Shown here one piece after another: positions 1-5,463 of a stretch of DNA of 5,463 bases. The first letter of the stretch is position 1. Each line of letters opens with the position of its first letter. The notes beneath the pieces are model-generated. The model had not been told where the DNA came from, made no database searches, and was given only the letters and a program-made list of their open reading frames with translations. The position numbers were made by a program, and so were the translations under genes. The DNA is from Leptolyngbya sp. SIO4C1. Its GTDB lineage: Bacteria; Cyanobacteriota; Cyanobacteriia; Phormidesmidales; Phormidesmidaceae. The DNA lies in contig JAAHIA010000342.1 of assembly GCA_010671975.1 (NCBI GenBank), positions 1 through 5,463 of the forward strand, given 5' to 3'.

Positions 1-1012
1 CTTCTTATCCCCGTTTAATCTATGCTTAAGAAACGAAAACTTATTTGGCAGAGATAACGTTATTTTAGAGCTTGAGCAAAAGAAAAAAGCGCTTAAGTAT
101 AAAGCAGCTAATAACGGTAATTTCATAGAGCTATTTGCCGAGGAGCTTGCCTATTTACTTCCAGAGAGAATTTACGGCTATTATTCGTCTGACAAACTTC
201 CCAATCCAGTTGAAGATACCTATAAGCTAGCAGATCTGTATATGCTAGGGCTTTTAGGATTTGAGCTATTAACCGGTAAGACGCCACCTACGTTTCAAGA
301 CTTTGAGCAGCTTAAACACGACTCCACGAGTGCGTATCAGGAAATTACGGAAGAGCTCATTAGCCGTAGCGATATTCCACAAGCTTTTCAGGAAGCCATT
401 CTAAAGATCATCAAAAAAGATCCCTACGATCGCCAAGAAGCCTATTGTAAGTTTGAAGATGCAATTCGCACGTTCAAAAGAATTAACTATTACTTGAGCC
501 TAGCGCAGGAAAGCTATAAGTCTTGCCTGAGTCACTATGGTAGTGGATTTGAACAAAAATTTATTGAGACTTTTTTAGAACATCTAAAGTTTCACGAAAG
601 TCAGGAAGACTACTATAGCGCTGCTTGCAAAAAGAAAACTAAGAGAGAGCAGCCAGCGCATATGCAGCTCAGCTTCAAAAACAAGCACGGCGTTGTAGAC
701 GACAAGAAGATGATCAAGCACGCTAAAACGCTCAAGGAATCTATCTTATTTTTGTTTGCCTATTTTGAACAAAGCGAACATTTTATTGAGCAAGAGCCCA
801 ATATCCTGACTCGCGTCGCTGAGAGTCATAGAAACAAGCACGAGGTACCCTCAAGATTCTATGCGCCCTTTAAAAAAGCCTTGATTGATACGATGGTCGC
901 CCTGGATTCCGAGATCTCTCATTTAGATAGAAGCCTCAGTGTCGAAGTCGCCTGGAAACACGTAGTCGAAGTCGGCTTTGACTACATGACGAACCACGGG
1001 AGCAAGCTCTAA
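1..1012 (+). CDS. Kinase-fold (probable pseudokinase) C-lobe fused to a globin-like domain, 5'-truncated
   Basis: The frame is open from base 2 to the TAA at 1010-1012, giving 336 visible residues; the true start and the kinase N-lobe lie upstream. The ATG at 242 is internal to the kinase fold and is not the start. Residues 1-160 read as a Ser/Thr kinase C-lobe: Pro54-Glu55 of the APE motif, subdomain IX D78-L-Y-M-L-G83, then ELLTGK, and KDP-Y-D-R144, whose Arg normally pairs with the APE Glu. The catalytic-loop segment around N6-L-C-L-R-N-E-N13 keeps the Asn but has Cys8 where the catalytic Asp belongs, and no DFG is recognisable, so a pseudokinase is inferred. Residues about 164-333 resemble a globin: A/B helices, Tyr204-Tyr205 near CD1, an E-like helix 233-255, His276 as candidate proximal His with Pro at +7 and Phe at +10, and Trp318 in the H helix. 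A Lys/Arg-rich insert lies at about 207-230. The likely role is signalling, perhaps haem- or redox-linked. The kinase fold is firm, the globin assignment moderate. Confidence 0.75.
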   Translation, partial: FLSPFNLCLRNENLFGRDNVILELEQKKKALKYKAANNGNFIELFAEELAYLLPERIYGYYSSDKLPNPVEDTYKLADLYMLGLLGFELLTGKTPPTFQDFEQLKHDSTSAYQEITEELISRSDIPQAFQEAILKIIKKDPYDRQEAYCKFEDAIRTFKRINYYLSLAQESYKSCLSHYGSGFEQKFIETFLEHLKFHESQEDYYSAACKKKTKREQPAHMQLSFKNKHGVVDDKKMIKHAKTLKESILFLFAYFEQSEHFIEQEPNILTRVAESHRNKHEVPSRFYAPFKKALIDTMVALDSEISHLDRSLSVEVAWKHVVEVGFDYMTNHGSKL

Positions 1013-1189
1013 GGCGGCTAGTGCTGCGTCAAGCTTAAAGTTTTGGTCAGCATTGACGAACCACTCCGGGATTTGCTCGAAAATGAAATACCCGCAGCTC
1101 GAGTTTCGACGCCGCTCAACTCTCAAAATTGGCAGGTTGAGCGAAGCCGAAACCAGGTTGATTGGGTACATTATTTAACCGCAGCTTCC
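1013..1189. other. Intergenic region between convergent genes
   Basis: This 177-bp stretch lies between the stop of the kinase-globin gene and the stop of the minus-strand membrane protein gene. Apart from the inverted repeat at 1103-1153 I see no gene, promoter or RNA in it. Short open frames cross it on both strands but have no convincing start signals. Confidence 0.6.
1103..1153. repeat. Imperfect inverted repeat, possible dispersed palindrome or terminator
   Basis: Two 18-base arms, 1103-1120 (GTTTCGACGCCGCTCAAC) and 1136-1153 (GTTGAGCGAAGCCGAAAC), are complementary at 15 of 18 positions around a 15-base spacer. The core GTTTCG-C--CGCTCAAC resembles short palindromic elements I recall as scattered between genes in many cyanobacteria and other bacteria; this is from memory, not a search. 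Placed between convergent genes, the hairpin could end transcripts from both sides, although neither flank has a long T run. It may be both a mobile or dispersed palindrome and a terminator. Confidence 0.6.
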
Positions 1190-1639
1190 TTACTGAGCCA
1201 AACACTTTCGGATTTCCGCAGCGACATGGTTAGCTTCTGCAAGCGAATTAGCAGGCATTGAGAAGGTCTGACCGGCTGTTTTTAGCCTGACGCTGTGACT
1301 TTGATGCGTCTCGCCATAGGTACCTTTCCAAGTCTCAGTGTGAGCCGCCGCCGACTGAATATTTGAAAAAGAAATAGCGCTGCCATGGCTCAGATACAGC
1401 TGGCGAGCCGAGGGGTCAAACGTATAGGTGAGACAAGTCTGCTTCAGGTTTGAGACAAATGCAAGCAGCGTCAGCATGCCTAATGCAGTAAACAACAGCG
1501 AAACTAGGCTAATGCCTGAGCTCAACAGGGCTAACCCCCCAACGGTAAACACCAAGCCAACGCCTAGATAAAGAAACGTATCTTTCGCAGACACATTGGC
1601 TTCAACCACGAGCTTTTGGCCAGATTTTGTCATTCTCAT
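1190..1639 (-). CDS. Small two-helix membrane protein with C-terminal beta-rich domain, function unknown
   Basis: The product is 149 residues. A short polar N-terminus is followed by two hydrophobic segments, about 21-41 and 43-63, separated by a tight turn (SSG), so both termini should face the same side of the membrane. Residues 70-149 are soluble and strand-rich (TYTFDPSARQLYL at the start), ending in an amphipathic helix (SLAEANHVAAEIRKCL). This layout resembles small membrane-anchored PH-like domain proteins, but that is an inference from pattern. It begins 15 bp after the tpsB stop on the same strand, so co-transcription is likely and a role at the envelope is plausible. Two in-frame ATGs (1637-1639 and 1631-1633) are both possible starts; neither has a strong Shine-Dalgarno sequence. 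I do not recognise the family. Confidence 0.75.
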   Translation of the reverse strand: MRMTKSGQKLVVEANVSAKDTFLYLGVGLVFTVGGLALLSSGISLVSLLFTALGMLTLLAFVSNLKQTCLTYTFDPSARQLYLSHGSAISFSNIQSAAAHTETWKGTYGETHQSHSVRLKTAGQTFSMPANSLAEANHVAAEIRKCLAQ

Positions 1640-1654
1640 GATTCACAGCCCATG

Positions 1655-3406
1655 CTAAAGCGCATAGTCTAGATTCAAATACATAAACACATCCTGCGGA
1701 CTGTCGCCACGCTCGTCGAGTTCGACCAGCGGTACACCCACGTCGAAGCGAATATTGAGCTGATCAATCGGGCGATAGAGCAGCCCGACGCCGGTGCCCA
1801 GAAGAAAATTCTCCTTGTTTGCTTCTGTTTCAGAGCGGTTATTCCAGACGGCGGCCATGTCTAGAAAAGGTGCTAGCTGCACAATCGGCGTGCCGGCCTG
1901 ATCGCGCTCAACGGTAATGCGATCTTCAGCCGAAAGGCGAAAGCCGTTATCGCCAAAGCGCGCATTCTGGCTGTAGCCGCGCACCGACTGGCCGCCGCCG
2001 ACCACAAACTGATCTGAGCCCAGCAGGCTGTCGGTGGCTAGCTGCAAATCGCCTTGCAGAATCAAAATATTGTCTTCGCTGAGCACCTGCACCCGCTGTA
2101 CCTGGCCCAGCCAGCTCATAAACTGACCGTCGGCCTGCGGTGAGGGACGATCGGTGGCATCAAACAGCTCGGTGCCAATATTGAACTGCGATCGCAAGGC
2201 CCAAGCCCCGGCCACATCTCGCCGCACATAGTCCTGACCAAACTGAACCAGGCTGGTGCGACTCTCATCGATGGTGATGCCTGAGAGCAGCGTCTCACCG
2301 CTGCGGTGGCGAAAGCCGAGCGAAAGCGCAAATTCTTCACGCGGCGTGCGCACCAGCGGCTGGCGAAAGCTCACCTCGTAGATGTCGGCTGAACCGCGCA
2401 CGTCCAGCGCCGCAATATCAGCAGGGTCAATAATCTCAAAGTAGCTAGGCAGCACTCGTGCCGTAATCGTGCCGTTCATGGCATTGATTGGGACCTGATA
2501 GCTCAGTTCATAGAGCTCTGAGCCGCCCGTGGTGGCCCGGTAAGCTGAGGCGCTGAGCCGATCGCCGAGGCCGATCGGGTTGCGGTAAGTGATATCGGCC
2601 CCCATCCGCACAGTACCAACGCTAGGCGGCGAGTTAGTATCTAAAATGAGACGGGCTTCAATCGGGTCAGCTGGCTCAACCCGCACAATCAGAATGCTTT
2701 CGCCGAGGCCCTCCCCAGCGCGTAGGCTCGCCTCAATGTTGTCAATCAGCGGGTCGACTCGCAGCAGCCGCAGCTGATTTTCTAGATCAATCTGGCTGAG
2801 CGGTGTATCAGCGCCTAGCTGCACGCGATCGCGCACATAGTTGGCCAGGCGATTGGCTCCTTCTACCTGAATGTCAGCGAGGCGACCCTCAATCACCTGC
2901 AGCTGCACCACGCCATCCGTGATGGTCTGATTGCCTAAAATGGCGCGCGAGGTGATGTAGCCTTCATTTAAGTACAGCTGAGTCACGGCATCAGCCGCCT
3001 GGCGCAGCTCCTCTAGCGTCAGCGCCCGCCCCTCGTAGGGAGCAAGCACAGGGTCGAAGTCGCTGGGTTCAAAAACGGTGCTGCCTAGCACCTGAATCTC
3101 AGTAATTTCTACGCGCGGCGCGGCTTCTGGAGTAGGCGCTGGGGGGTCTAGCTCAGGCTCAGCCGGCGCCGGCAGCACCGGCTGCTCTGCTGGCAGCGGC
3201 GCTGGCTCCTCCGGTGCGGCTGGCGGAAAGCGATCGTCCTGTCCGGGCCGCTGGCTAATCACCGTCGTCTCGGCTGCTGCCGCTGGCGTAGCAGGCATCG
3301 CTGCGATCGCGCTGTTTACCTGCACCAAGCCCAGCCAGCACAGGCCGCCCATTGTCCAACTTAGCTTCTCAATCACCACGGCCCTACCACACACCCAGAA
3401 TGCCAA
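1655..3406 (-). CDS. TpsB/ShlB-family outer-membrane transporter with two POTRA domains
   Basis: The family secretes a partner exoprotein through a 16-strand barrel in the outer membrane (two-partner secretion, Omp85 superfamily). The visible parts, in order, are: a signal peptide with Lys14, hydrophobic core about 17-30 and an A-I-A cleavage site near 33-35; a Pro/Ala/Glu-rich linker about 38-97; POTRA 1 at about 98-174 and POTRA 2 at about 175-247; and a beta-barrel 250-583. The family signature V475-R-G-Y478 follows GGGQS and belongs to the loop that folds into the pore. The length of 583 residues is normal. The last residue is Leu, whereas barrel proteins usually end in an aromatic. The start is uncertain: the longest frame uses TTG (3404-3406), but GTG at 3377-3379 or 3374-3376, just after TAGGG, or ATG at 3350-3352, would still leave a signal peptide. 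No tpsA partner is visible. Many cyanobacterial members likewise lack an adjacent exoprotein gene, so the substrate is unknown. Confidence 0.92.
   Translation of the reverse strand: MAFWVCGRAVVIEKLSWTMGGLCWLGLVQVNSAIAAMPATPAAAAETTVISQRPGQDDRFPPAAPEEPAPLPAEQPVLPAPAEPELDPPAPTPEAAPRVEITEIQVLGSTVFEPSDFDPVLAPYEGRALTLEELRQAADAVTQLYLNEGYITSRAILGNQTITDGVVQLQVIEGRLADIQVEGANRLANYVRDRVQLGADTPLSQIDLENQLRLLRVDPLIDNIEASLRAGEGLGESILIVRVEPADPIEARLILDTNSPPSVGTVRMGADITYRNPIGLGDRLSASAYRATTGGSELYELSYQVPINAMNGTITARVLPSYFEIIDPADIAALDVRGSADIYEVSFRQPLVRTPREEFALSLGFRHRSGETLLSGITIDESRTSLVQFGQDYVRRDVAGAWALRSQFNIGTELFDATDRPSPQADGQFMSWLGQVQRVQVLSEDNILILQGDLQLATDSLLGSDQFVVGGGQSVRGYSQNARFGDNGFRLSAEDRITVERDQAGTPIVQLAPFLDMAAVWNNRSETEANKENFLLGTGVGLLYRPIDQLNIRFDVGVPLVELDERGDSPQDVFMYLNLDYAL
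2188..2195. repeat. HIP1 octamer GCGATCGC
   Basis: This is a perfect copy of the highly iterated palindrome typical of cyanobacterial genomes, lying inside the barrel-coding part of tpsB. It supports a cyanobacterial origin. Confidence 0.85.
2825..2832. repeat. HIP1 octamer GCGATCGC
   Basis: A second perfect copy, within the segment coding for POTRA 2 of the TpsB protein. Confidence 0.85.
3303..3310. repeat. HIP1 octamer GCGATCGC
   Basis: A third perfect copy, within the segment coding for the end of the TpsB signal peptide (around Ala-Ile-Ala). Three copies in 5.5 kb is far above chance, which is about one per 65 kb. Confidence 0.85.
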
Positions 3407-3416
3407 CGCTTTGCTC

Positions 3417-3430
3417 AGAAGTTAACTTCT
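3417..3430. promoter_or_regulatory. Perfect 14-bp palindrome upstream of tpsB, candidate operator
   Basis: AGAAGTTAACTTCT is its own reverse complement with no spacer. It lies 10 bp upstream of the longest tpsB start codon and downstream of a possible -10 box, so it would sit in the 5' untranslated region or at the start of transcription. A dimeric repressor site is the natural reading. The binding factor is unknown, and chance cannot be excluded for one site. Confidence 0.35.
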
Positions 3431-3458
3431 ACAGCCAATTAAATTCAGATGAAATTAA

Positions 3459-3490
3459 ATCATATTGCTGCGCCATTTCCTCTTTTACAA
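3459..3490 (-). promoter_or_regulatory. Possible tpsB promoter
   Basis: On the minus strand a good -10 match, TATGAT (3459-3464), is preceded by TTGTAA (3485-3490) with a 20-bp gap, longer than the usual 16-18. Transcription would start near 3452 and leave an untranslated leader of about 45 bases containing the 14-bp palindrome. The surrounding sequence is A+T-rich, unlike the flanking genes. This is a weak prediction made by eye. Confidence 0.3.
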
Positions 3491-3663
3491 GGATTAATCA
3501 ACCGAATCTTTATGCATTTACATGACGCAGGTCACTTGTTTATTCGGATAGGGTCAGCTGCAATCCGGCAGAGACGGGAGGGTGTTCAAATTTCTTAAAT
3601 TGAATAGCTTTGGGGCGAAGCAGCTGGACTCAGTCTGCGCTATTGTGAAGCCATGTTTAGGAA

Positions 3664-3670
3664 AGAGGAG
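3664..3670 (+). promoter_or_regulatory. Strong ribosome binding site deciding the start at 3675
   Basis: AGAGGAG lies 4 bases before the ATG at 3675-3677. It is the best Shine-Dalgarno match in the window and argues that the protein begins here rather than at the in-frame GTG at 3582. Confidence 0.75.
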
Positions 3671-3674
3671 CCCT

Positions 3675-3929
3675 ATGAGCGCAGATCAGCCCCTGACCGG
3701 TACCGACTTGATTGACTGTGCCAGAGCCAATGCCCCGCAGGGCTTAGAAGTGAGTGCGCAGCAGTGTGGCTTTGGCGACGACACCACTGCTTTTATGACC
3801 GCGCTTAAAGACGCCTGTCAGTCACGAGGCATCACCGTCAACGAACTTAGCGACCTGATTACCGATCAGCAATCCGTTCAGCGCGCTGGCGGGGTCGAAG
3901 TCGCGCCGGATACGCCTTCCGATCTCTAA
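3675..3929 (+). CDS. Small conserved-looking hypothetical protein, 84 residues
   Basis: A strong Shine-Dalgarno sequence sets the ATG at 3675; the stop is TAA at 3927-3929. The product is soluble and acidic, with no signal peptide or membrane segment. It begins with a helix (LTGTDLIDCARANA), continues with a segment carrying CGFGDD, then a second helix (TTAFMTALKDACQS) and ELSDLITDQQ, and ends in an acidic Pro-containing tail (VAPDTPSDL). Three cysteines (15, 31, 48) are spaced 16 and 17 apart, which is not a standard metal-binding pattern. From memory it resembles short uncharacterised proteins common in cyanobacteria, but I cannot name a family. It is divergent from tpsB and convergent with the antiporter gene, whose stop is 21 bp away, so it is probably transcribed alone. 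Confidence 0.8.
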   Translation: MSADQPLTGTDLIDCARANAPQGLEVSAQQCGFGDDTTAFMTALKDACQSRGITVNELSDLITDQQSVQRAGGVEVAPDTPSDL

Positions 3930-3945
3930 GAGCTCAATTTTGGAT

Positions 3946-3982
3946 CGCCGCTACTCTGGCAGTACTTTCTGCAGCAGCGGCG
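3946..3982. terminator. Hairpin at the convergence of two genes, possible bidirectional terminator
   Basis: CGCCGCT (3946-3952) is the exact complement of AGCGGCG (3976-3982). Inside it, CTGGCAG can pair with CTGCAG with one bulge, leaving a loop of about six bases. It lies 16 bp after the small gene's stop and overlaps the last codons of the antiporter gene. No T run follows on either strand, so an intrinsic terminator is only a possibility. Confidence 0.35.
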
Positions 3983-5463
3983 CGAGCTCATCTTTCAACT
4001 GACCGGCGCGAATGAACTCTGCATAGGTGTCTGACTCTATCGCGAGCAGTTCTTCGCGCACCTGCTCGGTCGCAAAAGACTGAATTTCTGGGTTAGTTTT
4101 TTGCAACTTGTCTAGCTCTTCGTTCAGCTCCTCTAGCTGGCCTTCGACAAGCGCTAGCTGATATTTGCCAAACTCCATTTCAATTTCCTGACGCTCTAGC
4201 AGCTCTTTAATCCGCTCAATCACGCGATTTAGGGCAACGCGCCGCGCAATCGACTGCATGTACTTTTGCCGCAGCGGCTGATCGCCTAGCAGATCGAGCG
4301 CCTGCAGCAGCGGCTTGGTCGTCAGTCCCTGCACCAGCAGTGTGAACAGCATCACGCCAAACACAATTGAGATAATTTCTTCTCGCTCAGCCAAAAAGGC
4401 CGGAACGCTCAGCGCCAGCGCCACCGAAACCGATCCTCGCAGGCCGCCCCACCACAAAATGGTCTGCTCTCTGAGATTGATCTGCGAATTGGCTGTCTGA
4501 TTGCTTAAGAACCCTAGGCCATAGATGCTGATGGCTCGCATCACAATGATGGTAATGATGGCGACTCCAATCACATCGAAGTAGTCAATCAGGTCGCTAA
4601 ACTGCACCTGATCGCCAATCAGCAAAAAGACAATTGAGTTGACAAAAAAGGCAAGAAATTCCCAGAACTCGGACACCACCAGCCGCGTTCGCGGGTTCAT
4701 GCCGATGCGCGAGCCAAAATTACCTAAAATCAGACCGGTCGTCACCACGGCAATGACGCCAGAGCCGCCTAGCTCTTCAGCCACTAGGTAGGTACCGTAG
4801 GCAGATACCAGCGTCAGCGACTGCTCAACCAGCGGCAGATCAAATCGCTGAGTCAAAAAGGAAATGCCAAACCCAATCAGTCCGCCGATGCTGATGCCAA
4901 CGCCAACGAAGACCAGAAAGCGCGCTACCGTGATGGAAGCTTCAAACTGCTCGGTGCCCAGGGCGATGCCCAGCAACAGGTTAAAAGCCACAACGGCAAC
5001 CCCGTCGTTAAATAGGCTCTCGCCCTCCATTAGCGTAGTCAGCCGCTTATTGACGCCTAGCTCGCGGAATAGAGCAATCACAGACACCGGATCGGTGGCA
5101 GAAAGGCTAGCGCCAACCAGCAGGGCCGTGGCCAGCGACGTCCCGCCAATCTTAGCCAAGCCAAAGACGAGACCACCCACGCAGATGACCACGCCAATCA
5201 CGGCATAGAGGCAAATTGGGATCAAATCGCGCTTGAGATTTGACCATTTAATATTCCAAGCGGCTTCAAACAGCAGGGGCGGCAAAAAGATGAAGAGGAT
5301 CAGCTCAGGCGATAGATTGACCAGCCGCACATCGACAATCGCTAGCCCGAGCCCTACAAGCAGCAGCAGGAGCGTGTAGGGAATATTGCGAAACCAGCTG
5401 AAGACACGCGATAGGGTGGCAACTCCAAGCGATACTGAAAGCACCAGCAAAAACTGGCGCAGG
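3951..5463 (-). CDS. nhaP: NhaP-type CPA1 Na+(K+)/H+ antiporter, 5' end outside the window
   Basis: This is an integral membrane exchanger that swaps cytoplasmic Na+ (or K+) for H+, serving salt and pH homeostasis. The frame stays open to the window edge. Residues here are numbered from the TTG at 5448-5450; four more codons (L-R-Q-F) are visible before it, so the true start is upstream. About twelve hydrophobic segments span residues 1-385. Family marks are the LPPLLFEAAW segment (56-65), S-A-T-D120-P, the ion-binding F-N148-D149-G of the CPA1 group, and GG-L-R338-GSVS. A hydrophilic cytoplasmic tail (about 388-499) follows, with a Glu/Lys/Leu-rich coiled-coil stretch at about 410-450; such tails regulate pH and ion dependence in characterised NhaP proteins. 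All catalytic residues are present, so it should be functional. Na+ versus K+ preference cannot be told from sequence. The gene is convergent with the small gene at 3675-3929. Confidence 0.93.
   Translation of the reverse strand, partial: LRQFLLVLSVSLGVATLSRVFSWFRNIPYTLLLLLVGLGLAIVDVRLVNLSPELILFIFLPPLLFEAAWNIKWSNLKRDLIPICLYAVIGVVICVGGLVFGLAKIGGTSLATALLVGASLSATDPVSVIALFRELGVNKRLTTLMEGESLFNDGVAVVAFNLLLGIALGTEQFEASITVARFLVFVGVGISIGGLIGFGISFLTQRFDLPLVEQSLTLVSAYGTYLVAEELGGSGVIAVVTTGLILGNFGSRIGMNPRTRLVVSEFWEFLAFFVNSIVFLLIGDQVQFSDLIDYFDVIGVAIITIIVMRAISIYGLGFLSNQTANSQINLREQTILWWGGLRGSVSVALALSVPAFLAEREEIISIVFGVMLFTLLVQGLTTKPLLQALDLLGDQPLRQKYMQSIARRVALNRVIERIKELLERQEIEMEFGKYQLALVEGQLEELNEELDKLQKTNPEIQSFATEQVREELLAIESDTYAEFIRAGQLKDELAPLLQKVLPE

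Larger units (their letters stand above)
3407..3674. other. Divergent intergenic region between tpsB and the 84-residue protein gene
   Basis: This 268-bp region separates divergent starts and must hold promoters for both directions. The minus-strand half is A+T-rich and contains the candidate -10 box and the palindrome. On the plus strand I see no convincing -35/-10 pair; TTTACA at 3517-3522 is the best -35-like hexamer. A short TGAC-N4-GTCA dyad lies at 3523-3534. An in-frame GTG at 3582 would extend the downstream protein by 31 residues but is not favoured. Confidence 0.5.

Noticed and set aside
941..974. Direct repeat GTCGAAGTCG at 941-950 and 965-974, seen again at 3894-3903
   Set aside because: The copies lie inside coding sequence (Val-Glu-Val and similar codons) without regular units or flanking structure.
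923..1171. 82-residue minus-strand open frame overlapping the end of the kinase-globin gene
   Set aside because: Its middle reads protein-like (FIFEQIPEWFVNADQNF), but it overlaps the conserved last helix of the globin-like domain, runs through the inverted repeat and has no clear ribosome binding site. I treat it as a shadow, though a decayed gene in the 1013-1100 stretch is not excluded.
1043..1261. 72-residue plus-strand open frame
   Set aside because: It has no good start signal, crosses the inverted repeat, and overlaps the end of the minus-strand membrane protein gene.
2116..2777. Open frames of 60-75 residues on either strand inside tpsB
   Set aside because: They are fully contained in the clear TpsB frame, Arg/Ser-rich, and explained by G+C-rich codon bias.
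3429..3476. 15-residue leader-like open frame upstream of tpsB (minus strand, ATG at 3474-3476, TAG at 3429-3431)
   Set aside because: AGAGGA is only one to two bases before the ATG, too close for efficient initiation, and the predicted promoter would start transcription downstream of that ATG.
3523..3534. TGAC-N4-GTCA dyad as a CRP- or NtcA-like site
   Set aside because: The four-base arms and four-base spacer match neither TGTGA-N6-TCACA nor GTA-N8-TAC; chance is likely.
3582..3674. N-terminal extension of the 84-residue protein from a GTG at 3582
   Set aside because: The GTG directly abuts a GGGAGG run with no spacer, while the ATG at 3675 has AGAGGAG at proper distance.

Overview
The window looks like cyanobacterial chromosome. 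The palindromic octamer GCGATCGC (HIP1), which is over-represented in many cyanobacterial genomes, occurs three times. The antiporter and the outer-membrane transporter also read like cyanobacterial family members. The genus cannot be fixed from this sequence.

Layout, left to right. Positions 1-1012 (+) hold the 3' part of a gene whose start lies outside the window. It encodes the C-terminal lobe of a protein-kinase fold that appears catalytically degenerate, joined to an all-helical domain that reads as a globin. This is the most unusual item here, and it is clearly more A+T-rich than the rest. Positions 1013-1189 separate two convergent genes and carry an imperfect inverted repeat of the dispersed type. 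Two closely spaced minus-strand genes follow: a TpsB/ShlB-type two-POTRA outer-membrane transporter (1655-3406) and, 15 bp downstream of it, a small two-helix membrane protein (1190-1639). They probably form one transcript.

A 268-bp divergent region (3407-3674) holds a perfect 14-bp palindrome close to the tpsB start and probable promoters. Next is an 84-residue soluble protein (3675-3929, +) with a strong ribosome binding site. It converges on a CPA1/NhaP-type Na+(K+)/H+ antiporter (3951 to the window end, -) whose first few codons lie outside the window. A hairpin sits at that convergence point.

The genes do not form one obvious pathway. The antiporter and TpsB are envelope housekeeping or adaptation functions. 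The kinase-globin protein would be a candidate signalling or sensor protein, read from the opposite strand to tpsB. No transposase, CRISPR array, tRNA or rRNA is visible.
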